From Myxococcaceae bacterium (GTDB lineage: Bacteria; Myxococcota_A; Polyangia; Polyangiales; Ga0077539), in the NCBI GenBank assembly GCA_004297725.1, contig SCUS01000072.1, forward strand, positions 1-35,379: a DNA stretch of 35,379 bases, written 5' to 3'. Shown here piece after piece: positions 7,706-17,435 of the stretch. Position numbers and translations under genes: made by a program. The notes under the pieces were generated by a model that saw only the letters and a program-made list of their open reading frames with translations, ran no database searches and was not told the origin of the DNA. Each line of letters opens with the position of its first letter. Within the stretch, counting starts at the first letter, position 1.

Positions 7706-9814
7706 ATGTCCCACCGTCCCGCAGCGCTCGGATCCCTGCTCGGCGTCCTGCTCGCGGGGGGACTCGGCGCCTCGTGCGGGGGCCCTGCGCGGGTGAGCCT
7801 CGCCCCACCCGTCGCCGCCGCGGCGCGGTCGACACCCGACGCCGGGCTCTCCCCGCCGGCGCCTGCGTCTGCGCTCGCCGACCTGCGTTTCGACACCGGC
7901 GCGGTCGACCGGCGCGTCGACCCCTGCAGCGACTTCTACGACTTCGCCTGCGGCGGATGGCGCAGCGCGCACCCCATCCCCCCCGACCGCACCCAGATGG
8001 ATCGCTACGCCGAGCTCGCCGAGCTGAACCTCGCTCGGGAGCACGACATCGTCGAGGCCGCGGCGCGCGCGGCCGCGACCGCGGGCCCGGCCGAACAGCG
8101 GGTCGGCGCCTACTACGCCGCATGCATGGACGAGGCCTCCATCGACGCGCGCGGGTCGACGCCGCTCCGCGCGCTGCTGGCTCGCATCGACGCGATCCAA
8201 AGCGTCGCGGACGCGACCGACGTCGTGGCCGAGCTGCACGCGCATGATGTCCCGGCCCTCTTCGAGCTGAGCTCCGGCACCGACCTGCGCGACTCGAACG
8301 TCATGATCGCCGCGATCGACCGGGGCATGCTGGGCCTGGGCACGCGTGACGAGTACCTCCACGAGGACGCCGCCTCCGTGGCGCTCCGGGAGCGCTACCG
8401 CCAGCACGTCATCCGGGTCTTCGACCTCCTCGGCGGCGGCGCGTCCTCGGGCGCCGACGCCGACCGCGCGCTGGCGTTCGAGACCGCCCTCGCGCGGAGC
8501 ATGCTCGGCGCCGTCGAGGAGCGCGACGCCGAGGCCCGGTATCACCCGATGACGCTCGCCGCGCTGGGCCGCCGCTACGCCACCTTCCGCTGGGACCGCT
8601 ACGCGAGGGCGCGGGGCCTCGCGGGCTCGCAGCGCGTCAACGTCACCGTCCCGGCCTGGCTGCAGGCCGTCGACGCGTCGCTCTCGAGCGGCGACCTCGC
8701 GGGGCTCCGCGCCTACCTGCGCCTGCAGACGGTGAGGGTCTCCTCGGCGATGCTCAGCCGCCCGATCGAGCTCGAGTTCTTCGACTTCTATCAGCGCCAG
8801 CGGCGCGGCGCGCGCGAGGTCGCGCCCCGCTGGAAGCGCTGCCTCCGGCTCGTCGACAGGGCCCTCGGCGACGACGTCGGGAGGCTCTTCGTCGCGCGCT
8901 ACTTCACCGCCGAGAGCCGGCAGCGCGCGCTCCGGATGACGGACGCGCTCGTCGACGCGTTTCGCACCAGCCTGCGCACGACGGAGTGGCTCGGCCCCGC
9001 CGCGCGCGAAGCCGCCCTCGCGAAGCTCGCGAGCGTCCGCATCCTGATCGGCTACCCGGACCGCTGGCGGAGCTACGAGGGGCTCCGCGTCGAGCGCGAC
9101 GACGCGTTCGGAAACCTCTGGCGCGCCCGCGCGCTGGCGTCCGATCGAGACCTCGCGAGGCTCGCGAGGCCCACCGACCGCGACGCGTTCTACGCGCTCG
9201 CGCAGTCGATCGACGGCTTCGGGCAGAAGCAGCTGAACAACGCCGGCTTCACCGCGGGGCTGCTGCAGCCGCCGGTCTTCGACCCGCGGATGGACGACGC
9301 CGTGAACTTCGGGGCCATCGGCGCCGTGATCGGTCACGAGCTGACCCACCAGTTCGACGACGAGGGGCGCAAGTACGACGCGCACGGCAACCTCCGCGAC
9401 TGGTGGGAGCCGACGGACGTGGCCAGCTTTCGTCGCCGCGCCCAGTGCTTCGTCGACGAGTATTCGAGCTTCCACGCCGACGACGGGACGCCGATCAGCG
9501 GCGCGCTGACGCTGGGAGAGAACATCGCGGACAACGGCGGACTGCGCCTCGCGTGGAGCGCCGCGCGGCTGCCCGAGGGCGGCGCCGCGATCGACGGCTT
9601 CACCCCGGCGCAGCGCTTCTTCCTCTCGTGGGCGCAGATCCGCTGTCAGAACGTGACGCCGGAGGTCGCGCACCGCCGCGCGCTGAGCGACGAGCACGCG
9701 CCGGGGCGGTGGCGGGTCAACGGCGTCGTCTCGAACATGAGCGAGTTCGCGCGCGCGTTCTCGTGCGGCGCCGGATCGCCGATGGTCCGTCCGCAGGTCT
9801 GTCGGGTGTGGTGA
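7706..9814 (+). CDS. M13-family (neprilysin/PepO-like) metallopeptidase lipoprotein
   Basis: A 702-residue zinc endopeptidase. The ATG at 7706 gives a signal peptide ending GASC with Cys24 as the lipid site. The N-terminal M13 domain starts at the PCSDFYDFACGGW motif. The catalytic domain carries HELTH at 544-548, GENIAD with the third zinc ligand Glu605 and Asp609, and near the end H-x-PG-x-x-RVNG and the final CRVW. These are the hallmarks of the family, which cleaves peptides outside the cytoplasm. The usual substrate-binding N-A-F/Y motif is replaced by D503-G504-F505 with the spacing to LLQPPVFDP kept, so backbone binding of substrate may differ. It ends 37 bases from the convergent GTPase gene. 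The long frame reading into it from 4154 is antisense to the RCC1 gene. Confidence 0.93.
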   Translation: MSHRPAALGSLLGVLLAGGLGASCGGPARVSLAPPVAAAARSTPDAGLSPPAPASALADLRFDTGAVDRRVDPCSDFYDFACGGWRSAHPIPPDRTQMDRYAELAELNLAREHDIVEAAARAAATAGPAEQRVGAYYAACMDEASIDARGSTPLRALLARIDAIQSVADATDVVAELHAHDVPALFELSSGTDLRDSNVMIAAIDRGMLGLGTRDEYLHEDAASVALRERYRQHVIRVFDLLGGGASSGADADRALAFETALARSMLGAVEERDAEARYHPMTLAALGRRYATFRWDRYARARGLAGSQRVNVTVPAWLQAVDASLSSGDLAGLRAYLRLQTVRVSSAMLSRPIELEFFDFYQRQRRGAREVAPRWKRCLRLVDRALGDDVGRLFVARYFTAESRQRALRMTDALVDAFRTSLRTTEWLGPAAREAALAKLASVRILIGYPDRWRSYEGLRVERDDAFGNLWRARALASDRDLARLARPTDRDAFYALAQSIDGFGQKQLNNAGFTAGLLQPPVFDPRMDDAVNFGAIGAVIGHELTHQFDDEGRKYDAHGNLRDWWEPTDVASFRRRAQCFVDEYSSFHADDGTPISGALTLGENIADNGGLRLAWSAARLPEGGAAIDGFTPAQRFFLSWAQIRCQNVTPEVAHRRALSDEHAPGRWRVNGVVSNMSEFARAFSCGAGSPMVRPQVCRVW

Positions 9815-9851
9815 GCGGGCTCACGGGAGGGCCGCGGCGTCGAAGCGGGGG

Positions 9852-10571
9852 TCACTCCTCGCTCAGCATCTGCTCGACCAGCAGGGCCCCCTCCTGCGCG
9901 CCCCCGTCGTCCTCGACGGCGCGCATGCGCAGGTAGAGTTCCTCGGCGCTCTCGGAGCCTCGCTCGAGGGCGTCGAGGCCCCGCTCGGCGATCTGCGCCC
10001 GCACCCGCTCGCGCGCGGCGAGCAGCGCGAAGACCAGCGTGGAGCGCACCCCCTCGCCGGAGCTCGCCACGGCCTCCACGACGCGCACCCCCGGGTCGAG
10101 GTCGAGCGCGCGGGCGAGCTCCGGGCCCCGCAGCGCCCCGGGGGCGTCCTGCTTGTTCGCCTGCACGATGATGGGCACGTCGGGGCAGCTCCCCGCCGCG
10201 AGCATGCCCTGCAGGAAGCGCAGGGCGTAGCGCGAGCGCGCCAGGGTCGACGGCGTGCTGTCGCAGACCTCGACGATCGCGTCGGGGCTCCGCAGCAGCG
10301 CCCACCGCCGCTGCGCGTAGGCGAACTGGCCCGGCACGGTGAGCACCTGCAGCCGCAGCGGGATCTCGTCGACGAAGCCCGCGCTCAGCTCCAGCCAGTC
10401 GAAGAAGAGCGTGCGCCCGCGGTGCTCCTCGGGCACCACGACGTCGCCCTGCCGCGCCAGCGTGAACAGCGAGTAGATCTGCTGGATGTTGGTGGTCTTC
10501 CCGGCCGTGCCGAGGCCGTCGTACACGACCCGGAGGGTGACGGTGCCGCGGATCGGATCGAAGAGGGCCAT
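9852..10571 (-). CDS. MglA-like small Ras-family GTPase
   Basis: A 239-residue GTPase. The P-loop is GLGTAGKT at residues 19-26, followed by TN as in MglA. The switch II region is TVPGQ, the sequence MglA uses in place of DTAGQ, near residues 79-83. The base-recognition motif is NKQD near 140. MglA itself is about 195 residues; here about 50 extra acidic, helical residues follow the G domain and may bind a partner. MglA controls polarity and gliding in Myxococcus. This one is the last gene of a set with two roadblock-domain proteins, which act as MglB-like partners or GTPase activators in known pairs. A role in polarity or intracellular organisation is inferred. It starts 26 bases after the REC-PATAN-roadblock gene. 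Confidence 0.9.
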   Translation of the reverse strand: MALFDPIRGTVTLRVVYDGLGTAGKTTNIQQIYSLFTLARQGDVVVPEEHRGRTLFFDWLELSAGFVDEIPLRLQVLTVPGQFAYAQRRWALLRSPDAIVEVCDSTPSTLARSRYALRFLQGMLAAGSCPDVPIIVQANKQDAPGALRGPELARALDLDPGVRVVEAVASSGEGVRSTLVFALLAARERVRAQIAERGLDALERGSESAEELYLRMRAVEDDGGAQEGALLVEQMLSEE

Positions 10572-10597
10572 TGGACTCCTGCGCCCGCGGCGCCCCG

Positions 10598-11872
10598 TCA
10601 GAGCACCAGGTCGCGCTCGGCGTCGGCGAGCCGCAGCCTCGCCATCGCCAGGTTCGCCTGCGCCCGGTCGAGGGCCATGTAGAAGAAGAGCCCCGGGCGG
10701 CTCCGCACCAGACGGATGAGGTGGTACTGGCGGCCCAGGGTGATGAGGATGTCCTCGATCTCGTCGTGGAGGTCGAGGCTCTTCATCGTCCGGCGCTTGG
10801 CCTGCACCAGCTGCGAGTTGCCGAGCGCCGCGATGGCCACGTCGATGCCCGAGCCGACCGCGCCGAGCGGCGCGTCGTACTCGCAGTCCACGAGGGCCGC
10901 GCCGAGGAAGCCGTCGAGGCGAGCGAGCCCGGACAGCACCTCCTCGACGGCCGCCGGCGCTTCGGGCCCGATGGGGCTCTGGCGCGGCGGCAGCGGCGGC
11001 GGCGGCAGCGGCGACGGCTCGCGCGGGATCAGCGCCTCGGGGTGCAGGCCGCGCGGCGCTGCGGGCGCCGCGAGGCTCGGCGTGGTGTCGAAGGAGAAGT
11101 CGAGGGGCGGCAGCGAGGGCGAGGCCGCCGGGGGCGTCGTGGTACGCCCGTCCCTCCGCGCCTCGTCGTAGACCCGGTAGGCGTCGATCATCAGCTCGGA
11201 GACGCTCATGCTGATGGTCTGCCGGTCGGTGCGGCGCAGCTTCCACGAGAACGAGCCGTTGGGCCACGCGATGATCGCCGCGAAGGCCTCGAAGCCCTCC
11301 GCCCGGTCGGCGCGCGCGTGCGTGATCTGCCCGCGCTCGAACCAGATCTCCCCGCGGCGCTCGCCGGAGTTCACCTGCATCATCCCGGTGCTGCCGGAGA
11401 TCGCGTAGAGCTGCAGCAGGTCGGCGAGCGTCGAGACCGCGATCGCGCCGCTGAACGTGGCCGCGGGCGCCGACGCGAGCTGCTGCACCGTCTCGACGAG
11501 CGAGCGGAAGGGGAAGGGCTTCGGGAGGTAGACGAAGGACCCTCGCCGCGCCCCGACGGAGACCGCCTCCGTGGGAAACGCCGTGATCACCACGGTCGGC
11601 GTCGCCCCCCACGTGCTCTGGACGTGAGAGATCAGCTCGAGCCCCGAGACGCCGGGCATGCGCACGTCGGTGATGAGCACCGCCGGCTTCTCGCTCCTGA
11701 TCCAGCCGAGCGCCTCCTCCGGGCTGCTGGTGGCGCGCACCCGCGACTCGCCGAACTCGCTCCGGAGCATCGCGCCGACCGCGTGCACCAGCTCCGTCTC
11801 GTCGTCGACGAGGATGATCGGGGCGGCGCTGACTGGTTGGATGCTCGGCGTCTTGACCATGTCTTCCACCAC
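10598..11872 (-). CDS. Response regulator with REC, PATAN (DUF4388) and roadblock domains
   Basis: A 424-residue three-domain protein. Residues about 18-133 are a receiver domain with Asp23-Asp24, the phosphoacceptor Asp69 in VLITDVRMP, and the conserved Lys in LPKPF. Residues about 138-210 are a PATAN/DUF4388 domain (FSGAIAVSTLADLLQLY, then GEIWFERGQITHA). A Pro-rich linker covers about 255-310. Residues about 318-424 are a roadblock/LC7 domain strikingly similar to the separate protein encoded just upstream. The predicted GTG start at 11872 and the ATG at 11860 are both possible, and neither has a clear ribosome site. The design suggests that phosphorylation tunes a roadblock module acting on the GTPase encoded next. 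The neighbouring histidine kinase is the obvious candidate phosphodonor. Confidence 0.88.
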   Translation of the reverse strand: MVEDMVKTPSIQPVSAAPIILVDDETELVHAVGAMLRSEFGESRVRATSSPEEALGWIRSEKPAVLITDVRMPGVSGLELISHVQSTWGATPTVVITAFPTEAVSVGARRGSFVYLPKPFPFRSLVETVQQLASAPAATFSGAIAVSTLADLLQLYAISGSTGMMQVNSGERRGEIWFERGQITHARADRAEGFEAFAAIIAWPNGSFSWKLRRTDRQTISMSVSELMIDAYRVYDEARRDGRTTTPPAASPSLPPLDFSFDTTPSLAAPAAPRGLHPEALIPREPSPLPPPPLPPRQSPIGPEAPAAVEEVLSGLARLDGFLGAALVDCEYDAPLGAVGSGIDVAIAALGNSQLVQAKRRTMKSLDLHDEIEDILITLGRQYHLIRLVRSRPGLFFYMALDRAQANLAMARLRLADAERDLVL

Positions 11873-11932
11873 GCGAGGCGACGGGATCGGTCTACGCGCC
11901 CCCCCCCATCGGCGGGCGCCGGGGCGGTCGGA

Positions 11933-12295
11933 TCAGAGCGTGAGCTCCTTCTCGACGTCGGCGAGCGTCATGCGCGCCATCGCGAGGTTGGCGCGGCTGC
12001 GGTCGAGCGCGACGTAGAAGAACACGCCGGGCCGCGAGCGCATCGGGCGGATCAGGTGGTACTGCTTGGTCAGGGTGATGAGGATGTCCTCGATCTCGTC
12101 GCGGAGGTTGAGGTTCTTCATCGTCTTGCGCTTCGCGCGCACCACCTCGGTGTTGCCCGCCGCCGCGACCTCGAGGTTCATCCCGTTGCCGCCGATGAGC
12201 CCCAGGGTCATGCCGCTCTCGCTGTCGACCAGCGCCGCGCCGACGAACCCGTCGATGTTCTGGATCTTCTCGAGCGTCGGGGTGATGTTCGCCAT
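11933..12295 (-). CDS. Roadblock/LC7-domain protein (MglB-like)
   Basis: A 120-residue single-domain protein. The start at 12295 (MANITPTLEKIQ) is fixed by AGGAG nine bases upstream; the frame is open to 12490 but that extension has no roadblock character and spans the promoter. Domain marks are DGFVGAALVDSESG, then AKRKTMKNLNLRDEIEDILI and the final helix RANLAMARMTLADVEKEL. Roadblock proteins are dimeric regulators of Ras-like GTPases; MglB is the GTPase-activating partner of MglA. It is the first gene of a set with the REC-PATAN-roadblock protein (60-base gap) and the GTPase. A sigma-54-type promoter lies about 100 bases upstream, so expression is probably switched by the activator encoded directly beyond it. 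Confidence 0.88.
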   Translation of the reverse strand: MANITPTLEKIQNIDGFVGAALVDSESGMTLGLIGGNGMNLEVAAAGNTEVVRAKRKTMKNLNLRDEIEDILITLTKQYHLIRPMRSRPGVFFYVALDRSRANLAMARMTLADVEKELTL

Positions 12296-12336
12296 GATCG
12301 GATACTCCTTGTGTGCACTTGCGACATCGGGGCGGA

Positions 12337-12355
12337 GACTCCACTCATTGGAGTC
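12337..12355 (-). other. Short inverted repeat in the 5' leader of the roadblock operon
   Basis: GACTCC and GGAGTC arms are separated by seven bases, between the predicted sigma-54 start site and the roadblock gene. A small leader hairpin or protein site is possible. With only six-base arms it may be chance. Confidence 0.3.
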
Positions 12356-12394
12356 GATACCCTCGAGTCGTTGTCGCCAGTGAGGGAGAGTCAC

Positions 12395-12410
12395 TGCAGC
12401 GCTCGTGCCG
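12395..12410 (-). promoter_or_regulatory. Sigma-54 promoter of the roadblock-REC-GTPase operon
   Basis: Read on the minus strand the site is CGGCACGAGCGCTGCA. It matches the sigma-54 consensus TGGCACG-N4-TTGC at all but two positions, with GG and GC at the correct -24/-12 spacing. Transcription would start near 12384, about 90 bases before the roadblock ATG. A sigma-54 activator gene lies immediately upstream. Confidence 0.72.
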
Positions 12411-12470
12411 CGGCGTCCATCGGCCCATCGCCCCTGAAAACAAGCGCATTGACGAGCTCTGCGCCTGCCC

Positions 12471-12491
12471 GGTGGACCGAATGGGTCCACC
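12471..12491. promoter_or_regulatory. Dyad: likely enhancer site, or terminator of the activator gene
   Basis: GGTGGACC and GGTCCACC are perfect eight-base arms with a five-base spacer. The dyad centre is about 97 bases upstream of the predicted sigma-54 start, the normal distance for an enhancer-binding protein. It also lies 13 bases after the activator gene's stop, so it could form a terminator hairpin, though no T run follows on the minus strand. Confidence 0.55.
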
Positions 12492-12504
12492 CGTGGATTG
12501 TTTG

Positions 12505-13924
12505 TTACCGGTCATCCTCGTTCCGGTCTACCGCGATGTCCTCGACCCCACGTGCGCGCACACCGTAGGACTGCAGCCGCTTGCGCACGGCCAGGCGGGA
12601 CATCCCCAGCACCTGCGCGGTGCGCGTCACGTTCTGGTCGGCGCCCTCGTACACCCGGAGGATGTGCTCGCGCACGACCTCCTCGAGCGACGCCGCCTCG
12701 CTCCGCGCCGGCGCCGCGTCGACGCTCGCCGCGGCCTTCGCCCGGAGCTCGGCGGGGAGGTGCCGCCGCTCGATGATGCCGCCCCCCGAGAGCACGATCG
12801 CGCGCTCGGTGATGTTGCGCAGCTCGCGCACGTTGCCGGGAAACGCGTAGCCCGCCAGCGCCTCGAGCGCGAGCGGCGAGAAGCCCTCGACCGGGATCCC
12901 GAGCTCGGGCCCCAGCCGCGCGATGAAGTGGTGCGCGAGGCGGGCGACGTCGCCGGGGCGCTCGCGCAGCGGCGGGAGGCGCAGCTCGAAGACCCGGAGG
13001 CGCTCGAGGAGGTCGGCGCGGAAGGCGCCGGCGCGCACCCGCTCGTCGAGCGAACGGTTGGTCGCGCAGAGCAGGCGCACGTCGACGGCGATGGGCTTCT
13101 CCCCGCCGACGCGGCGGAAGGGGTGCCGCTCCAGCACCCGCAGGAGCTTCGCCTGGAGCTCGAGCGGGAGCTCGCCGATCTCGTCGAGGAGCAGCGTGCC
13201 CCCGGAGGCCTGCTCGAAGAACCCGCGGTGCTGTCGGTGCGCGCCGGTGAAGGCCCCCACCTCGTGCCCGAAGAGCTCGGACTCGATCATGGAGGGCGAC
13301 AGGCAGGCCGCGTTGACCGCCACGAAGGGGCCGTCGCGGCGCGCGCTCAGGCGGTGCACCAGCGCCGCGGCCTCCTCCTTGCCGACGCCCGGCTCGCCGG
13401 TGATGAGCACCGTGGTCTTCGGGCTGCGCGCCGCGGCCGCGATGAGGTCCATCGTCTGGCGCCAGGGCGGCGAGCTGCCGATCGGGAGCGTCTGCACGCC
13501 CCCCGCGGCGAGCCTCGGCTGGCGCAGGCGGGCCCGGGTCACCGCGCCGTCGACGGCCTGCCGCAGCATCACCGCGGGCGCCGGCTTCGTGATGTAGTCC
13601 GTCGCGCCCGCCCGCAGCGCCCTCACGGCCGCGGAGGCGTCGTCCCGCCCCGTGAAGCAGAGGATCCCGACGCCCGGAAACTCCGCGGCGATCTCCTCGA
13701 GCAGCCCGAAGCCGTCGGCGTCGGGGAGCGACAGGTCGAGCACCACCGCGTCGAAGGCCCGCAGCGCGAGCGCCTCGCGCGCGACCCGCGCCGTCGGGGC
13801 GTGCTCGATCTGCCGCCGCCCCCCCTCGGCGAGGATGGGCGTCACGGCCTCGGCGACGTCGAGGTCGTCCTCGATCAGGAGCACTCGGGGGGCCGCGCTC
13901 TCGACGGCCCCGTGCACGTCGCCG

Positions 13925-13932
<8 letters not shown>
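12505..13932 (-). CDS. Sigma-54-dependent response regulator (NtrC type)
   Basis: A 475-residue activator with the standard three parts. The receiver domain (about 15-130) has Glu21-Asp22-Asp23, the phosphoacceptor Asp66 in VVLDLSLPD, and Lys in TKPAP. The AAA+ domain (about 150-385) has Walker A GEPGVGKE, the sigma-54 contact loop GAFTGA, and Walker B LLLDEIGE. A Fis-type helix-turn-helix is at the C-terminus (NVTRTAQVLGMSRLAVRKRL). It therefore opens sigma-54 promoters when phosphorylated. Its start overlaps the end of the histidine kinase gene by eight bases, so the two are a coupled pair. Its most likely target is the sigma-54 promoter just beyond its own stop, driving the roadblock/GTPase genes; this is inferred from position. 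Confidence 0.93.
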
Positions 13933-15001
<1,069 letters not shown>

Positions 15002-15667
15002 TGACCTCCTTACCGGTCGTACGCTCGTGTCGCGGACAGGCCCGACGCCTCGACCCGGCTTCCCGGCCGCGTCTCCGAATCCGCGCGATACACATTGAAG
15101 TCACTACGTTTCACGCCGAGTCGTGCCGAGCGGCGCGATCTCGGCCACCAGGCGCGACTCATCCGACAGGGCCCACACCTGGATTCCATGTCGGGATAGG
15201 CCGCGACCTGCGAGACGGCACGTTCACGGGTCAACGCCACGCACGAGCTGGAGTGCAAGCGAGGGCGCTGACGGGAGAACGATGCCCTTGATATTCCGAC
15301 GATTCCGACCGTGCGGCCGGTTGATACGTTGTTCTATTGCGGAGTCGATGATCTGCCAACAAGGCCCCACCCGACAACCAGCCAGACAATGAAATTGTCT
15401 ATCACGAATACGATTGTGGGGTGTCCGCCGTGCGAACATTGAATAATTGGAAAGGTGAATCGGCTGTGAGCGAGGCGTCCAGGTGTGCGCTCCCTGCACT
15501 ACGGATCGACCGTGGACCCAGCGTCGCCGTCGCGAGAGCGGCGGACCGTCTCGGGTCACAGGGCGCCAGGGCGACGACCTCGGCACATCGGCCTGCGACG
15601 ACCGCTTAATCCCCCCGACGCCGGGCGGCACCGCCACCGACAACCCCGCGTCGACCGGCGTGCCGTC
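15002..15667. other. Gene-free stretch, partly AT-richer
   Basis: About 670 bases separate the histidine kinase start from the next gene. Frames here are short and have no recognisable protein character. The middle (about 15285-15470) is visibly richer in A/T than the surroundings. It contains a perfect dyad, AGACAAT-GAA-ATTGTCT, at 15384-15400. The kinase operon promoter must lie in the left part, but I could not identify convincing -35/-10 or sigma-54 elements. The dyad may be a regulator site or a remnant of foreign DNA. Confidence 0.5.
15384..15400. repeat. Perfect 7-base dyad in the AT-richer gap
   Basis: AGACAAT and ATTGTCT flank a GAA centre. It stands out against the GC-rich background and could bind a dimeric regulator. 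It lies about 380 bases upstream of the histidine kinase start. Confidence 0.45.
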
Positions 15668-15684
15668 GTCGGGCTAAACCCGAC
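15668..15684 (-). terminator. Hairpin after the FHA-type activator gene
   Basis: GTCGGG and CCCGAC arms with a five-base A/T-rich loop lie ten bases beyond the activator stop codon. There is no clear T run, so this is a terminator-like stem rather than a proven terminator. Confidence 0.4.
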
Positions 15685-15694
15685 CTGAGTGCAA

Positions 15695-17134
15695 CTACGC
15701 CTTCTGATCGTCGCCGCGGGGGCGCGCGATGCCGTAGCGCGCGAGCTTGAACACCAGGGTCCGGCGGGGCATGCCGAGCGCGGCGGCGGCGCGGGTCTGG
15801 TTGCCCGCGCAGGACGCGAGGGCGTCGACGATCCGCAGGCGCTCCTGCGCCTCCAGCTCGCCGCGAAGCGACGGCTCGCGGGGGGCTGCGGGCGGGACGC
15901 TCGGCGCCGCGCCGCGCGGAGGGGGCACGGAGGCCGGCGCGCGCATCACGTCGGGCAGGTGCTCCGGGAGGATCACCCCGTCGGTCGAGAGCAGCGCCGC
16001 GCGCTCCATCACGTTGCGCAGCTCGCGGAGGTTGCCCGGCCAGCGCCACGCGATGAGCAGGGCGAGCGCCTGCGCGGAGAGCGCCGGGGCGGGGGAGATG
16101 CGCGAGCGCGCCGCGGCCTCGGCCAGGAACAGCTCCGCGAGCGCGGGCACCTCCCCATGGCGCTCCCGCAGCGGCGGGATCACCAGCGAGATGCCGTTGA
16201 GGCGGAACCACAGGTCCATGCGGAAGCGCCCGTCGCGCACGTCGGCCTCGAGGTCGCGGTGGGTGGCCGACACCACCCGCACGTCGATGGGGCGCGACGC
16301 GCGCCCGCCCACCGGCGTCACCCGCCGCTCCTCGAGCACGCGCAGGAGCTTCACCTGCGTGCCCGCCGGCAGCTCGCCGATCTCGTCGAGGAAGAGCGTG
16401 CCGCGCTGCGCCGTCTCGAGCAGCCCCGGGCGCGCCGCGGCGGCGCCGGTGAACGCCCCCTTCTCGTGCCCGAAGAGCTCGCTCTCCAGCAGCGACTCGG
16501 CGATGGCCGCGCAGTTGAGCCGCACCAGCGGCCCGCCCGCGCGCGGGGAGCGCTGGTGCACGCGCTCGGCGAAGACCTCCTTGCCCACCCCCGTCTCCCC
16601 GAGGAGCAGCACGTTGATCTCGCCGCGCGCCACGCGCTCGACCATCGCGTGGAGGCTCTTCATCGCAGGGTCGGCGATGACCACGCTGGCGCGCATCCCC
16701 GCGGCGGGCGGGGCGCCGTCGCGCACCGACTCGACGCCGTCCGGGGGCCGCGGGGCGCGGCGCGCCTGCATCACGCCGAAGGTGCCGCCGAACTCGAACG
16801 CGCGCCCCGGGGCCAGCGGGAAGGGCGCGTGGGGCGAGAGCGCGCAGCCGTCGACGCGGGTCCCGTTGCGGCTCCCGAGGTCGGTGACGGTGACCATCGG
16901 GCCGAGGTCGATCGCGACGTGGAGGCGCGAGACCTCGTCGTCGTCGACGGTGATGTCGGCCGCGTCGGCGCGCCCGAGGGTCACCCTGCCGCGGTCGGGG
17001 AGGGGACAGCACACGGGCCCCTTCGGCGTGAGGAGCACCAGGCTCCGCGGGGGCGGGTCGGCCCCCGTCGGCTCGGGCTCTCGGGGGGTGGTCTGCTTGA
17101 GCGGGTCAGCCACGGCGGGGGCGGAGGGTGACAC
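15695..17134 (-). CDS. FHA-domain sigma-54 activator
   Basis: About 479 residues. The start is uncertain: no ATG lies close to the first domain, and the GTG at 17134 is chosen as the nearest codon leaving a short N-terminus; another GTG is at 17113. The FHA domain (about 32-118) has GRVTLGR, SRLHV and SRNGT, the phosphothreonine-binding pattern. The AAA+ domain has Walker [15 protein letters not shown] for sigma-54 contact, and Walker [10 protein letters not shown] Fis-type helix-turn-helix ends the protein ([20 protein letters not shown]). There is no receiver domain, so input probably comes from a Ser/Thr kinase, as known for FHA activators in Myxococcus. It is divergent from a Cys-rich lipoprotein gene that has a candidate sigma-54 promoter. 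Confidence 0.88.
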   Translation of the reverse strand: MSPSAPAVADPLKQTTPREPEPTGADPPPRSLVLLTPKGPVCCPLPDRGRVTLGRADAADITVDDDEVSRLHVAIDLGPMVTVTDLGSRNGTRVDGCALSPHAPFPLAPGRAFEFGGTFGVMQARRAPRPPDGVESVRDGAPPAAGMRASVVIADPAMKSLHAMVERVARGEINVLLLGETGVGKEVFAERVHQRSPRAGGPLVRLNCAAIAESLLESELFGHEKGAFTGAAAARPGLLETAQRGTLFLDEIGELPAGTQVKLLRVLEERRVTPVGGRASRPIDVRVVSATHRDLEADVRDGRFRMDLWFRLNGISLVIPPLRERHGEVPALAELFLAEAAARSRISPAPALSAQALALLIAWRWPGNLRELRNVMERAALLSTDGVILPEHLPDVMRAPASVPPPRGAAPSVPPAAPREPSLRGELEAQERLRIVDALASCAGNQTRAAAALGMPRRTLVFKLARYGIARPRGDDQKA

Positions 17135-17257
17135 GGTCGCCCACGCGCCGGTAGGGAGCGTCCTCGCGGTGCCCAGACACGTCACCGGGCCATGACGAGA
17201 TCCGTCACGACGCGCCGCAGCTTGACTGACGCGGTCGTTCTGGAAGACCACCAAAAC

Positions 17258-17270
17258 CCTGAAAATCAGG
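17258..17270. promoter_or_regulatory. Dyad, possible activator site
   Basis: CCTGA-AAA-TCAGG is centred about 84 bases upstream of the predicted start of transcription from the sigma-54 site at 17323-17338. That is a usual enhancer distance. The arms are only five bases, so support is modest. Confidence 0.35.
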
Positions 17271-17322
17271 CCTTCGCTCGGGAATTCGGCATGGACGAGC
17301 TTGACCTGCGGGCGACGCTCCA

Positions 17323-17338
17323 CGGCTCGGAACGTGCT
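17323..17338 (+). promoter_or_regulatory. Candidate sigma-54 promoter of the Cys-rich lipoprotein gene
   Basis: CGGCTCGGAACGTGCT keeps GG and GC at the right -24/-12 spacing and matches most of TGGCACG-N4-TTGCT, with three mismatches. Transcription would start near 17348, 88 bases before the ATG. The neighbouring gene encodes a sigma-54 activator. Confidence 0.45.
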
Positions 17339-17435
17339 GCGGGCGCACATTGTGACCGGGCCAGACGGTTCCCTCGGGCGGGAACTCGGAGGGACACGTC
17401 TGCGACTGGGCTTCCCGGCACAGCGAGGAGACAGG

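Larger units (their letters stand above)
17135..17435. other. Divergent intergenic region with regulatory signals
   Basis: The 301 bases between the FHA activator start and the Cys-rich lipoprotein start contain no gene. They hold a candidate sigma-54 site at 17323-17338 and a dyad at 17258-17270, both listed separately. The activator's own promoter was not identified. Confidence 0.5.

Noticed and set aside
7520..9697. Minus-strand extension of the RCC1 frame to 1700 codons
   Set aside because: The extra part is antisense to the peptidase; the signal peptide at 7519 sets the true start.
4154..9814. A continuous 1886-codon plus-strand frame
   Set aside because: Its first two-thirds is the antisense of the RCC1 gene and is Arg/Ala/Pro-rich noise. 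Only the part from 7706, with a lipoprotein signal and M13 motifs, is real.
10571..12568. 665-codon plus-strand frame across the roadblock operon
   Set aside because: Antisense to three well-supported genes with no domain of its own.
15115..15127. Possible sigma-54 site before the histidine kinase gene
   Set aside because: The GC and CC pairs are one base too close for -12/-24 spacing.
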